35,098 nt of DNA from an uncultured Prevotella sp. (GTDB lineage Bacteria; Bacteroidota; Bacteroidia; Bacteroidales; Bacteroidaceae), in the NCBI GenBank assembly GCA_944320255.1, contig CALUGU010000022.1:1-35098 (forward strand), in the 5' to 3' direction. The stretch's first letter is position 1. The number at the start of each line of letters is the position of its first letter. Both the position numbers and the translations under genes were made by a program. Positions 13,643-23,032 of the stretch are shown here, one piece after another. The notes beneath the pieces were generated by a model. That model saw only the letters and a list, made by a program, of their open reading frames with translations. It did no database searches and had not been told where the DNA came from.

Positions 13643-14662
13643 ATGAGAAGCAAAAAGAAACTCGTGCTGCAATCAGCCTTGCTCATGCTGCTGATAATCG
13701 GCGCTTTGGCCGTGGTGCGCTGCCAACGCACCGCACCGTACCAGAAGGACACGGGGTTTGTCTTCGGCACGGTGTACAACATAACTTACCAGCATGACAA
13801 GAACCTGAAAGACAGCATAGAGGCGGAACTGAGGAAAGTTGACTTTTCGCTTTCACCGTTCAACAAGCAATCAATCATAGCCAAGATAAACCGCAACGAA
13901 AGCGTTGAAGCAGACAAGATGTTCGCCGACGTCTTCAACCTTGCCCGCCAAATATCCATCGAGACCGGCGGAGCGTTCGACATAACCGTAGCCCCGCTGG
14001 TGAACGCTTGGGGGTTCGGCTTCAAAAACGACACACAGCCTACCAAGCACGCCATCGACAGCCTGAAACGGCTGACAGGATACGGTAAGGTGAGCCTCGA
14101 CGGCACAAGGGTGGTTAAGGCCGACCCGCGCATGATGCTCGACTGCAGCGCCATAGCCAAAGGATACGCCTGCGACGTGGTGGCCGGATACCTGAGGAAA
14201 CTCGGCGTCGAGAACTTCATGGTTGAAATAGGAGGCGAGATCGTGACGCAAGGCATCAACGACAAGCGGCTGCCTTGGAAAATAGGCGTGACAAAGCCTG
14301 TTGACGACTCGCTGAACACCAGCCAGGAACTGCAAACTGTGCTCAACGTCACCAACAAGGCCATGGCGACGAGCGGCAATTACCGCAACTTCTACTACAA
14401 GGACGGGAAGAAATACGCCCACACCATAGACCCCGCCACCGGCTATCCCGTGCAGCACAACATCCTGTCGGCGACCGTGCTCGCCGACGACTGCGCCACG
14501 GCTGACGCTTACGCCACGGCGTTCATGGTGATGGGACTTGACAAGGCCAAGGCCGTGCTGGCCAGGCACCCGGAGCTGATGGCGTACTTCATATACGCCG
14601 ACGAGCATGGCGCGAACGCCGTATGGTTCTCGCCGACGATGAGAGACAAGATTGTAGAATAA
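13643..14662 (+). CDS. apbE: FAD:protein FMN transferase (ApbE)
   Basis: This 339-residue protein starts with a hydrophobic export signal or anchor (about 7-26), followed by C27, which lacks a standard lipobox. The ApbE domain holds the family motifs: FGTVYNITY, SLSPFNKQSIIAKIN, CSAIAKGYACD, FMVEIGGEIVTQG, MATSGNYRNFY and HTIDPATGYPV, and ends with the DDCATADAYATAFMVMG metal-site region. ApbE moves FMN from FAD onto a threonine of partner proteins, such as the NqrB/NqrC and RnfD/RnfG subunits, on the periplasmic side. No partner gene is in the window. It lies 18 bases before the Crp-type regulator, suggesting cotranscription. Confidence 0.95.
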   Translation: MRSKKKLVLQSALLMLLIIGALAVVRCQRTAPYQKDTGFVFGTVYNITYQHDKNLKDSIEAELRKVDFSLSPFNKQSIIAKINRNESVEADKMFADVFNLARQISIETGGAFDITVAPLVNAWGFGFKNDTQPTKHAIDSLKRLTGYGKVSLDGTRVVKADPRMMLDCSAIAKGYACDVVAGYLRKLGVENFMVEIGGEIVTQGINDKRLPWKIGVTKPVDDSLNTSQELQTVLNVTNKAMATSGNYRNFYYKDGKKYAHTIDPATGYPVQHNILSATVLADDCATADAYATAFMVMGLDKAKAVLARHPELMAYFIYADEHGANAVWFSPTMRDKIVE

Positions 14663-14680
14663 ACAAAAAACAAGCAAACA

Positions 14681-15352
14681 ATGCCCAACACCAACCTGCA
14701 AGAACGGCTGCTTGAGCTTCCCCTGTTCCAGGGCATGAGCAAGAACGACCTTGCACAAGTGGCGTCATCGACAAAATTCGTCCACATCACCGTCGTAAAA
14801 GGCAAGACCATCGTGGACGAGGGGGACACGTGTAGCAGCCTGCTGTTCTTGGTGAAGGGCACAGCCAAAGCCATAGCCCACGCCGACGACAACGGCTACT
14901 CAATAACCGAGACTTTCCAAGCCCCGGAGATATTGCAACCCGAACGCATCTTCGGACTGACACAACGGTACACACGCTCGTTTAAAGCCGCCACAGACTG
15001 CACACTCATCAGCCTCAGCAAGATGGAAACACTGTCGCTCGCCGATAAATACGAGATATTCAGGCTCAACATCCTCAACATCATCTGCACTAAGTCGCAA
15101 CGCCTTACACGCTACCCGTGGCGCACACGGCCAAAGGACATCCGCCACAAGATAGCGCGCTTCATAGAGACGCGGTGCCTACGCCCTGCGGGCGAAAAGA
15201 CTGTGCGCATAAAGATGGAACGTCTCGCCGCGGAAATAGGCGAAAGCCGACTCAACGTGTCACGCGAGCTCAACGAAATGGCAGCCAGAGGCGCAATATC
15301 GCTAAGGCGCGGAGAGATACACGTCAGCGCATTAGAGAAACTGACAAACTGA
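14681..15352 (+). CDS. Crp/Fnr family transcriptional regulator
   Basis: Of 223 residues, about 10-125 form a cyclic-nucleotide-binding-type beta barrel (PLFQGMSKNDLAQVA, VDEGDTCSSLLFLVKG). A long dimer helix follows, then a winged helix-turn-helix at about 165-218, with the recognition helix in GESRLNVSRELNEM. The cysteines are scattered and do not form an FNR 4Fe-4S pattern. The phosphate-binding cassette of cAMP sensors (RxS) is not evident, so the signal is unknown. It follows apbE by 18 bases. The region downstream carries the tandem promoter of the M3 peptidase gene. Confidence 0.9.
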   Translation: MPNTNLQERLLELPLFQGMSKNDLAQVASSTKFVHITVVKGKTIVDEGDTCSSLLFLVKGTAKAIAHADDNGYSITETFQAPEILQPERIFGLTQRYTRSFKAATDCTLISLSKMETLSLADKYEIFRLNILNIICTKSQRLTRYPWRTRPKDIRHKIARFIETRCLRPAGEKTVRIKMERLAAEIGESRLNVSRELNEMAARGAISLRRGEIHVSALEKLTN

Positions 15353-15415
15353 CATTACCCGGCGCGGCAGGGTAAATATTAGTTAAAAAAGGCGCACCGC
15401 ACAATATACAACAAA

Positions 15416-15432
15416 TAATTTTGCTACCTTTG
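15416..15432 (+). promoter_or_regulatory. Tandem -7 promoter elements of the M3 peptidase gene
   Basis: TAATTTTG (15416-15423) and TACCTTTG (15425-15432) both match TAnnTTTG and lie one base apart. The second is 27 bases before the ATG. Good TTG partners are not visible for either. Confidence 0.6.
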
Positions 15433-15459
15433 TAATCAAAAATCCATAGAGACGTCAGT

Positions 15460-17541
15460 ATGAATGAAAAGATTACAGAAGGATGCAGGAAAAATCCTTT
15501 TTTTGAACCTTATAACACCCCGCACGACACCGTTCCTTTCGATAAAATAAAATTGGAAGACTTCGAAGAGGCTTTCATGGAAGGCATACGCCGCGACGAC
15601 GAGCAAATAGAGAAAACCGTCAACAACCCCGACAAGCCAACATTCGACAACACCATAATCAATGCCGAGGAGGACAAGGACGGATATTACGACCTGCTGT
15701 CGCGGGTGTCAAATGTCTTTTCAAACCTGCTTAGCGCCGAGACCAACGACGAGCTTGACGCATTGGCTCAAAAGATGCAACCAATACTGACGAAACACGC
15801 CAACGACGTAAGGCTGAACAAACGGCTGTTCGAGCGCGTAAAAGCCGTGCACAGGCACCACCGCAAGCTGACTCCTGAGGAAAAACGGCTGCTCGACAAC
15901 TGTTATGACGGTTTTGTGCGCAGCGGAGCGTTGCTCGACGACGAAGGAAAAGAGCGACTGCGCAAACTGACGGAAGAAGCCGGCATGCTGTCGTTGCAAT
16001 TCTCACAAAACCTCTTAAAGGAGAACAAGGCTTACAAGCTGCACATAACCGACGAAGCCCAGCTCGAAGGACTGCCAGACACGGCCCGCGAGGCAGCCGC
16101 CACGACGGCTAAGGAAGAAGGCGTCGGCGGATGGGTGTTCACCCTCGACTATCCGAGCTACAGCCCGTTCCTGACTTACGCCGCCGACAGGGAGCTGCGC
16201 CGGCAGATGTACATGGCGCGCAACACCGTATGCACGCACGACAACACGGAAAACAACATCGAGATATGCAAACGCCTCGTCAACCTGCGGCGTGAGATAG
16301 CGCAGCTGCTGGGTTACAAGACTTACGCCGACTACGTGCTGAAACACCGAATGGCTGGCAACGCACGCAATGTCTACAAGCTGCTCAACAACCTCATCGA
16401 CGCTTACAAGCCGACGGCGGAAAAAGAAGTTGAGGCGATAACGCGGATGGCTAAGAAGATGGAGGGCAAGGACTTCAAGGTGGAGCCTTGGGACTTCAGC
16501 TACTATTCACACAAGCTGCAACTCAAGAAATTCGACTTGGACGCTGAAATGCTGCGCCCGTATTTTGAGTTGTCAAACGTTATTAAAGGTGTGTTCGGTC
16601 TTGCCAACCGCCTTTACGGCATAACGTTCAAGGAAAACAAAGACATCCACGTGTACCATCCGGACGTCAAGGCCTACGAGGTGTTCGACAAGGACGGCTC
16701 TTATCTTGCCGTGTTCTACGCCGACTTCTTCCCGCGCAAAGGCAAGCAGGGCGGAGCGTGGATGACGGAGTTCCAAGGGCAGTGGATTGACCGCAAGGGC
16801 GAAAACGTGCGTCCTCACGTAAGCGTGGTGATGAACTTCACCAAGCCTACCGCCGAGAAGCCGGCACTGCTGACGCTTGGCGAAGTGGAGACATTCCTCC
16901 ATGAGTTCGGCCACTCACTGCACGGAATGTTCGCAAATACAAGGTTTGAGAGCCTTTCCGGCACAAATGTATGGTGGGACTTCGTAGAACTGCCTTCGCA
17001 GTTTATGGAGAATTTCGCCATAGAAAAAGAATTCCTGCGCACGTTCGCATTCCATTACCAGACGGGCGAGCCACTGCCCGACGAGCTTATCAGCCGCATT
17101 GTCAAGAGCCGCAACTTCATGGCGGCATACTCTTGCCTGCGTCAAGTCAGCTTCGGATTGCTCGACATGGCTTATTACACGAAGAAGCAACCATTCTGTG
17201 ACGAGATAATTCCTTTTGAAAAGAAAGCATGGGCGAAGGCTATGGTTACTGAACAACTGCCCGACACCTGCATGACCGTGCAGTTCAGCCACATCATGTC
17301 TGGAGGTTACGCCGCCGGGTATTACAGCTATAAATGGGCGGAAGTGCTCGACGCCGACGCCTTCAGCGTATTCAAGAAGCATGGGATATTCGACCAAAAG
17401 ACGGCGCAAAGTTTCCGTGACAACATACTATCTAAAGGCGGCACGGAACACCCGATGACGCTATATAAGCGTTTCCGTGGCGGAGAACCGACGATCGACG
17501 CTCTGCTGAAAAGGAATGGAATAAAAAAAGTGAGAAGGTGA
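15460..17541 (+). CDS. M3 family zinc metallopeptidase (peptidyl-dipeptidase Dcp-like)
   Basis: This 693-residue protein has the full M3 layout: N-terminal helices (FFEPYNTPHDTVPFDKI) and the active site HEFGHSLHG at about 481-489, where two His bind zinc and Glu is catalytic. The third ligand is probably the Glu of DFVELPSQFMENF near 510. The substrate-gripping C-terminal region contains SGGYAAGYYSYKWAEV. The family cleaves short peptides; Dcp removes C-terminal dipeptides. No signal peptide is evident at this start, suggesting a cytoplasmic enzyme. The last residues, KKVRR, and stop are encoded in a GTGAGAAGGTGA repeat like that ending the DUF4199 gene. Confidence 0.93.
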   Translation: MNEKITEGCRKNPFFEPYNTPHDTVPFDKIKLEDFEEAFMEGIRRDDEQIEKTVNNPDKPTFDNTIINAEEDKDGYYDLLSRVSNVFSNLLSAETNDELDALAQKMQPILTKHANDVRLNKRLFERVKAVHRHHRKLTPEEKRLLDNCYDGFVRSGALLDDEGKERLRKLTEEAGMLSLQFSQNLLKENKAYKLHITDEAQLEGLPDTAREAAATTAKEEGVGGWVFTLDYPSYSPFLTYAADRELRRQMYMARNTVCTHDNTENNIEICKRLVNLRREIAQLLGYKTYADYVLKHRMAGNARNVYKLLNNLIDAYKPTAEKEVEAITRMAKKMEGKDFKVEPWDFSYYSHKLQLKKFDLDAEMLRPYFELSNVIKGVFGLANRLYGITFKENKDIHVYHPDVKAYEVFDKDGSYLAVFYADFFPRKGKQGGAWMTEFQGQWIDRKGENVRPHVSVVMNFTKPTAEKPALLTLGEVETFLHEFGHSLHGMFANTRFESLSGTNVWWDFVELPSQFMENFAIEKEFLRTFAFHYQTGEPLPDELISRIVKSRNFMAAYSCLRQVSFGLLDMAYYTKKQPFCDEIIPFEKKAWAKAMVTEQLPDTCMTVQFSHIMSGGYAAGYYSYKWAEVLDADAFSVFKKHGIFDQKTAQSFRDNILSKGGTEHPMTLYKRFRGGEPTIDALLKRNGIKKVRR

Positions 17542-17622
17542 TAAAGTGAAAAGGGTAGAGAAAGAAGGGACACCTGTCACTTACTTCTTTAAATCCTTTA
17601 ACTGCTTAAAAATTCCAAAGAT

Positions 17623-18069
17623 ATGACCGGAAAAGACGACAAACAACTGCTGTTAGACCTCCGCTACTTGCGTATGGCGCGCATCTGGGCAGAGAACAGT
17701 TACTGCGAACGGCGCAAAGTCGGTGCGCTCGTGGTAAAAGACAAGATGATAATAAGCGACGGATATAACGGCACGCCGAGCGGATTTGAGAACGTATGCG
17801 AAGACGAGAACAACGTAACCAAGCCATACGTGCTGCACGCCGAAGCCAACGCCATAACGAAACTGGCACGAAGCTCAAACAACAGCGACGGCTCTACGCT
17901 CTACGTCACGGCCGCACCGTGCATCGAGTGCTCAAAGCTCATCATACAGTCAGGCATTAAGCGCGTCGTCTACGGAGAGAAATACCGGTTGGACGACGGC
18001 ATACGCCTTCTAAAGAAAGCCAACATCGAAGTTGTTTACTTAAACCCCGACGAATATGAGACCAAATAA
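17623..18069 (+). CDS. dCMP deaminase family protein (ComEB)
   Basis: The 148-residue cytidine/deoxycytidylate deaminase fold shows the zinc site H72-A-E74 and P-C-I-E-C with C100 and C103. GYNGTPSGF at 48-55 is typical of dCMP deaminases. The expected reaction is dCMP to dUMP, feeding dTTP synthesis. It is short like the ComEB/YfbJ type. The stop overlaps the S41 peptidase start by 14 bases, so the two are probably cotranscribed. Confidence 0.93.
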   Translation: MTGKDDKQLLLDLRYLRMARIWAENSYCERRKVGALVVKDKMIISDGYNGTPSGFENVCEDENNVTKPYVLHAEANAITKLARSSNNSDGSTLYVTAAPCIECSKLIIQSGIKRVVYGEKYRLDDGIRLLKKANIEVVYLNPDEYETK

Positions 18070-19681
18070 GTCAAACCGCCTGATGCCCCTGCTTATGGCC
18101 CTGTGCGTTGTCATAGGCATCATGATTGGCACGTTCTACGCCAACCACTTCTCCGGCAACAGGCTCAACATCATCAATTCCGGCAGCAACAGGATTAACA
18201 ACCTGCTCCACCTGATTGACGACCAATACGTTGACAAGGTGAACATCGACTCGCTCGTAGATGTCGCCATACCGCAAATCCTCGCCGACCTCGACCCCCA
18301 CTCGGTCTACATCAGCGCGAAAGACGTGCAGCAAGTGGCCGACGACCTCAAAGGCTCGTTCTCCGGCGTGGGCATTGAGTTTGTCATTCGCAACGACACC
18401 ATCCACGTGCAAGGCGTAATCAAGAACGGCCCTGCAGACCAAGTAGGCTTGCGTGCCGGCGACAAGATTGTAAGTGTTGACGGCAAGCCCTTCGTAGGCA
18501 AGCAGGTAACAAACACCGAAGCCATGCGCAAGCTGAAAGGGCCGAAGGACACAAAGGTGAAAGTTGGCGTGATACGCTACGGCGAGAAGAAAGTCAGGCA
18601 GTTCACAATAACACGCGGCGACATTCCTCAAAAGAGCGTCAGCGCGGCATATATGATTGACGAACACACTGGCTACATCAAGATTAAGAACTTCGGCGAA
18701 AACACTTACGCCGAGATGCTTATTGCTTTGGCCAAGCTGTCACAGGAAGGGTTCAGCAACCTCATCGTTGACCTGCGCGACAACACGGGCGGCTACCTGA
18801 AGTCGGCGGTGCAGATTGCCAACGAGTTCCTGCCAAAGAACCGCCTCATTGTCTACACCGAAGGACGCAAGTCGCCACGCCAAGACTACAAGAGCGACGG
18901 CCGCGGCAGCTACCAGCAAATACCGCTCGTGGTGCTCATCAACGAAGGCTCGGCGTCGGCGTCGGAAATTTTCGCCGGTGCCATGCAAGACAACGACCGC
19001 GCCACAATCATCGGCCGCCGTTCGTTTGGCAAGGGTCTCGTGCAGCAGCAGCTTGAGTTCCCCGACGGAGCAATGATACGCCTCACCGTGGCGCGCTATT
19101 ACACGCCGTCAGGCCGCTGCATACAGAAACCATACATGGCCGGCGACAACCAGGATTATGAGGAAGACCTGCTCGCACGCTACCAGCACGGCGAGTTCTT
19201 CTCGCAAGACAGCATCAAGCACACCGGTCCGGCTTACCACACAAGCATAGGGCGCACCGTGTACGGCGGCGGTGGCATAACGCCAGACATCTTCGTGCCG
19301 GAAGACACTCTCGGCATGACGTCTTACTTCAAGGAGGCGTCGATGAGCGGACTCATCCTCCAATTCGCATTCAACTACACCGACAACAACCGCCCCAAGC
19401 TGAGCAGCTTTGAGACGATGCCGGAGTTGTCCGCCTATCTCGACAAGCAGAACACGGTGGACAAATTCGCCACCTACGCCGACAAGAACGGCCTTAAACG
19501 CCGCAACCTCCTGATAAGGAAGTCGTACAACCTCCTAAAGCTGTTCATCAACAGCCGCATCATCTACAACATAATGGACGAGGAGGACTGGATTGAATAC
19601 CTCAACATTGACGACAACGTAATCAAAACATCGCTTGACGTATTCAAGCGTGGCGAAGCGTTCCCTAAGAAAACGAAATAA
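18056..19681 (+). CDS. S41 family C-terminal processing peptidase (CtpA-like)
   Basis: Of 541 residues, an N-terminal hydrophobic signal or anchor spans about 9-28. A PDZ domain follows at about 92-165 (GVGIEFVI, GLRAGDKIVSVDGKP), then the S41 catalytic core. The core contains VDLRDNTGGYL at 238-248, the nucleophile region EGSASASEIFAGAM at about 297-310 and the general-base lysine K326 in RRSFGKGLVQ. The C-terminal 150 residues are helical and charged. The family degrades or trims periplasmic proteins from their C-termini. It overlaps the dCMP deaminase gene by 14 bases and is followed by a long terminator-like palindrome. Confidence 0.95.
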   Translation: MRPNKSNRLMPLLMALCVVIGIMIGTFYANHFSGNRLNIINSGSNRINNLLHLIDDQYVDKVNIDSLVDVAIPQILADLDPHSVYISAKDVQQVADDLKGSFSGVGIEFVIRNDTIHVQGVIKNGPADQVGLRAGDKIVSVDGKPFVGKQVTNTEAMRKLKGPKDTKVKVGVIRYGEKKVRQFTITRGDIPQKSVSAAYMIDEHTGYIKIKNFGENTYAEMLIALAKLSQEGFSNLIVDLRDNTGGYLKSAVQIANEFLPKNRLIVYTEGRKSPRQDYKSDGRGSYQQIPLVVLINEGSASASEIFAGAMQDNDRATIIGRRSFGKGLVQQQLEFPDGAMIRLTVARYYTPSGRCIQKPYMAGDNQDYEEDLLARYQHGEFFSQDSIKHTGPAYHTSIGRTVYGGGGITPDIFVPEDTLGMTSYFKEASMSGLILQFAFNYTDNNRPKLSSFETMPELSAYLDKQNTVDKFATYADKNGLKRRNLLIRKSYNLLKLFINSRIIYNIMDEEDWIEYLNIDDNVIKTSLDVFKRGEAFPKKTK

Positions 19682-19684
19682 ATT

Positions 19685-19768
19685 AAGAATTAAGAGTTAA
19701 GAATTAAGAAAAATACATTCGTTGTCAGCGCATAAGCACATTTTCTTAATTCTTAACTCTTAATTCTT
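19685..19768. terminator. Long palindrome made of TTAAGAAT-type tandem words
   Basis: A perfect 27-base inverted repeat (19685-19711 with 19742-19768) is built from AAGAATTAAGAGTTAAGAAT-type tandem words around a 30-base loop. It starts just after the S41 stop and ends 21 bases before the cyclo-ligase ATG, so it is likely a terminator or mRNA 3' end stabiliser. Confidence 0.65.
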
Positions 19769-19789
19769 TAATCATACCACATATTCAAA

Positions 19790-20323
19790 ATGATTGACAA
19801 GCGTTCACTGCGAAAGCATATCAGGGAGCTGAAACGGCAATTCACCGACGACCAGCTTGTAGAGATGTCGCGCCCCATCGTGTCGCAGCTACTCGCCCAC
19901 CCCGCCGTCATCAAGGCGGAGACGATACTTATGTATTACTCGCTGCCCGACGAGGTATTCACCCATGAAGCCGTCCATCTGCTCTGCGAGAACGGCAAGA
20001 CGGTGCTGCTGCCGCGTGTCATCGACGGTGAGAATATGGAAATCCGCATTTACAGCAAGCCCGCAGACCTCGCCCCCGGCCATTACGGTATTATGGAACC
20101 CACAGGTGCGCTGTTCACCAACTACGCCGCTATCGACGTCGCCGTCATCCCCGGCATGGCGTTCGACGCCCAGGGGCACCGTCTCGGCCGCGGCAAAGGC
20201 TATTACGACCGCTTCCTGCCGAAAGCCACACGCGCTTACAAAATCGGCGTATGCTTCGACTTCCAGAAGCAAGAAACCATACCCACCGACGCATACGACA
20301 TCACGATGGACTGCGTGATTTAA
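19790..20323 (+). CDS. 5-formyltetrahydrofolate cyclo-ligase
   Basis: The 177 residues match the full-length family: IDKRSLRKHIRELKR, MYYSLPDEV (substrate site), LPRVIDG, MEIRIYS and the signature GHRLGRGKGYYDRFL at about 134-148, with the Mg-ATP-binding glycine/lysine loop. The enzyme converts 5-formyl-THF to 5,10-methenyl-THF with ATP in the cytoplasm. It lies after the S41 peptidase, separated by the palindrome at 19685-19768. Confidence 0.95.
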   Translation: MIDKRSLRKHIRELKRQFTDDQLVEMSRPIVSQLLAHPAVIKAETILMYYSLPDEVFTHEAVHLLCENGKTVLLPRVIDGENMEIRIYSKPADLAPGHYGIMEPTGALFTNYAAIDVAVIPGMAFDAQGHRLGRGKGYYDRFLPKATRAYKIGVCFDFQKQETIPTDAYDITMDCVI

Positions 20324-20346
20324 CCCAAATCGGTTGGCAGCTTTTC

Positions 20347-20427
20347 TATTTTTGTATATTATACTTTTACACAACTGGCATTCATCTAAAAGCATAACAC
20401 GCTGGCTTTCAACAATATACAAAAGTA
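20347..20427. repeat. Inverted repeat carrying two convergent -7-like motifs
   Basis: TATTTTTGTATATT (20347-20360) and AATATACAAAAGTA (20414-20427) are 14-base inverted copies with one mismatch, 53 bases apart. Each arm contains a TAnnTTTG match (TATTTTTG on plus, TACTTTTG on minus) pointing inwards. It may be only a terminator hairpin after the cyclo-ligase gene. Confidence 0.45.
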
Positions 20428-20519
20428 ATAAATATTACAAACATCTGTCATAATCAAACGCCACTACGTTTGTAACACAAATGAAACATCTGTTTAAAAG
20501 GTCTGTAATATGTGTTTTC

Positions 20520-20527
20520 TACCTTTG
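20520..20527 (+). promoter_or_regulatory. -7 promoter element of the phosphate transporter gene
   Basis: TACCTTTG matches TAnnTTTG, 38 bases before the ATG at 20565. TGTTT near 20491 is a weak candidate for the -33 element. Confidence 0.6.
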
Positions 20528-20564
20528 CAGCAAATTTCAAAACCTATAAAACAACAATGTTTTT

Positions 20565-22817
20565 ATGACAGAGATTTATTTTTTGATAGTCGCGTTCCTG
20601 CTGGTTTTGGCGGTGTTCGACTTATTCGTGGGCGTAAGCAACGACGCCGTAAACTTCCTGAACTCGGCCATCGGGGCTAAGGTGGCAAAGTTCCGCACAG
20701 TGCTTTTCGTGGCGTCGATCGGCATATTGATTGGCGCGGTGATGAGTGCGGGCATGATGGACGTGGCGCGCCACGGCATCATGCGGCCTGAAAGCTACTC
20801 GTTCTCCGAAGTGATGACGATTTTCCTCGCCGTGATGGTCACTGACGTGGTAATCCTCGACGTCTTCAACACGCTCGGCCTGCCGACGTCTACCACGGTG
20901 TCGCTCGTGTTCGAGCTGCTCGGCGGTACGTTCGTGCTGGCCATGCTGAAGATGATCGCCGACCCGTCGCTGACGATTTACGACCTTCTTAACAGCGACA
21001 AGGCCCTTAGCGTAATCATCGCAATCTTCGTCTCCGTGGCCATTGCGTTTTTCTTCGGAGTTATTGTGCAATGGATTTCACGACTTATCTTTACCTTTAA
21101 TTATAAGAAGCACCTGCGCTACACCATCGCCATATTCGGCGGCATAGCGTTCACCTCCCTGGCTTATTTCATCTTCATCGCCGGCATCGGCTCCTCGCCT
21201 TACATCAGCGAGGCCACCCGCAGCTGGATTGACGCCAACACCACGATGCTGATGGCCGCAACCTTCGTAGGCTCCACGGTGCTCATGGAGGTGCTCCACC
21301 TGCTGCGTGTCAACGTGTTCAAAATCATCGTGCTGCTCGGCACGTTCGCCTTGGCCATGGCTTTCGCCGGAAACGACCTTGTGAACTTCATCGGCGTGCC
21401 CTTGGCCGGACTTGACTCAATGCAGGACTTCCTCGCCAACGGCAACGGCAACTTTGACACCTTTATGATGACTTCGCTCATGTCGTCGGCCAAGAGTCCG
21501 CTGCTCTACTTGGTGCTCGCCGGCATAATAATGATTGTGGCGATGACTACTTCAAAGAAAGCGCAGAACGTCGTAAAGACGAGCGTTGACCTCAGCCGCC
21601 AGGACGAGGGCGACGAGATGTTCGGCTCGTCACGCGCGGCACGCAGCATCGTCCGCTTCACCCAGGATATGAACGACGCCGTGACAAAAATCATACCGCA
21701 AGGCGTCCGCAACTGGATAAACAAGCGTTTCAACAAAGAGGAGGCGATACTCGCCGATGGGGCAGCCTTCGACGAGGTGCGCGCCGCCGTCAACCTCGTG
21801 CTTGCGGCCATGCTGATAATCATCGGCACTAACTACAAGCTGCCGCTCTCTACCACTTACGTCACATTCATGGTGGCGATGGGAAGCTCTTTGGCCGACC
21901 GCGCATGGAGCCGCGAGAGTGCCGTGTTCCGCGTCACGGGCGTAATATCGGTTATCGGCGGATGGTTCGTCACGGCGGGCGTGGCCTTCGCCACCTGCGC
22001 CATAGTCTGCGCAATGATGCACTTCGGCGGAATAGCTGTCATGGTGGCTTTCATGGCCCTTGACATCTACCTGCTCTGGCGCAGCAACAAGCAGTTCGCC
22101 AAGAAGCAGAAGGAGGAGAAGAAGGACGACGTGTTCCAGCTGATGATGCGCACGCGCGACAAGGAGATTGTCTGGGACTTGCTGTCAAAGCACGTTTCAC
22201 GCACGCAGAGCTTCGTCACGCGCTTCGCCCTTGAACAGTTCAACCGCATAATCGACGGCATCAGCTACGAGAACCGCAAGGAACTGCGCCACTGCGGCAG
22301 CGACATCAAGGAAGAACAAAGCAAGCTGAAGAAGTTCCGCCGCAAGGAGCTGCTGGCCATGCGCCGCATCCCCGTACAGATAGCGATGGAGCGCAACACG
22401 TGGTTCCACCTGGGCGCCAACTGCAACCAGCAGTTCATGTACTGCCTCAAGCGTATGCTTGAACCCGTGAAAGAGCACGTTGACAACAACTTCAACCCGC
22501 TGCCGGAGGAATACGTCAAGGACTTCGAGGGCACGCGCCGCAAAATCAACGAGCTGATGGGGCTGACTGAACAGATGATTTCCACCAACAAATACGACAA
22601 GTATGACGACACGCTCCGCATCGCCGACGAGTGCAAAGACGAGCTTTCTACGATGAGAAAGGGCGTGATCGACAGGATGTACCGCGACAACGACAACTCC
22701 ACACTGAAAGTGTCGCTGCTCTACCTGAACATCTTGCAAGAGAGCCAAGAGTTCCTCAGCATTATGCGCCACCAGCTGCGCGCCGCCAACAAATTTCTCG
22801 GCGACAGCAGAAGGTGA
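20565..22817 (+). CDS. PiT family inorganic phosphate transporter with PhoU-like C-terminal domain
   Basis: This 750-residue protein has about ten to twelve membrane helices. Both PiT signature repeats are present: GVSNDAVNFLNSAIGAK near residues 23-39 with LGLPTSTTVSLVFELLGG, and TNYKLPLSTTYVTFMVAMG near 424-442 with ADRAW. These repeats form the phosphate/cation path of low-affinity symporters in the inner membrane. From about residue 520 a soluble helical tail of 230 residues resembles PhoU-type bundles, a fusion common in Bacteroidota, and could gate transport; that role is inferred. A nearby upstream ATG (20556) meets a stop after two codons, so 20565 is the start. A strong terminator follows at 22893. 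Confidence 0.94.
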   Translation: MTEIYFLIVAFLLVLAVFDLFVGVSNDAVNFLNSAIGAKVAKFRTVLFVASIGILIGAVMSAGMMDVARHGIMRPESYSFSEVMTIFLAVMVTDVVILDVFNTLGLPTSTTVSLVFELLGGTFVLAMLKMIADPSLTIYDLLNSDKALSVIIAIFVSVAIAFFFGVIVQWISRLIFTFNYKKHLRYTIAIFGGIAFTSLAYFIFIAGIGSSPYISEATRSWIDANTTMLMAATFVGSTVLMEVLHLLRVNVFKIIVLLGTFALAMAFAGNDLVNFIGVPLAGLDSMQDFLANGNGNFDTFMMTSLMSSAKSPLLYLVLAGIIMIVAMTTSKKAQNVVKTSVDLSRQDEGDEMFGSSRAARSIVRFTQDMNDAVTKIIPQGVRNWINKRFNKEEAILADGAAFDEVRAAVNLVLAAMLIIIGTNYKLPLSTTYVTFMVAMGSSLADRAWSRESAVFRVTGVISVIGGWFVTAGVAFATCAIVCAMMHFGGIAVMVAFMALDIYLLWRSNKQFAKKQKEEKKDDVFQLMMRTRDKEIVWDLLSKHVSRTQSFVTRFALEQFNRIIDGISYENRKELRHCGSDIKEEQSKLKKFRRKELLAMRRIPVQIAMERNTWFHLGANCNQQFMYCLKRMLEPVKEHVDNNFNPLPEEYVKDFEGTRRKINELMGLTEQMISTNKYDKYDDTLRIADECKDELSTMRKGVIDRMYRDNDNSTLKVSLLYLNILQESQEFLSIMRHQLRAANKFLGDSRR

Positions 22818-22892
22818 GATTAGCAGACAAGTCCACAGTGACGAGCAGACGAGTTCTCTGTGACGAGTAAAAAAGTCACAAGTGACGGATTT

Positions 22893-22949
22893 ACAGGCGG
22901 CAAGCAGCCAAGGTGTTTTCATCCTGCTGCTTGCCGCCTGTGTTTTTTT
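22893..22949 (+). terminator. Intrinsic terminator of the phosphate transporter gene
   Basis: ACAGGCGGCAAGCAGC (22893-22908) pairs perfectly over 16 bases with 22926-22941 around a 17-base loop, followed by seven T. The stretch before it (22818-22890) has repeated AGCAGACAAG and GTGACGAG words but no gene. Confidence 0.9.
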
Positions 22950-23032
22950 CACAGAAAAAAAGAGGCATAGACGTGTAACATTACATTGCCTTAATACGTC
23001 TAATAAGAAATTAATCACAATTATAACACACT

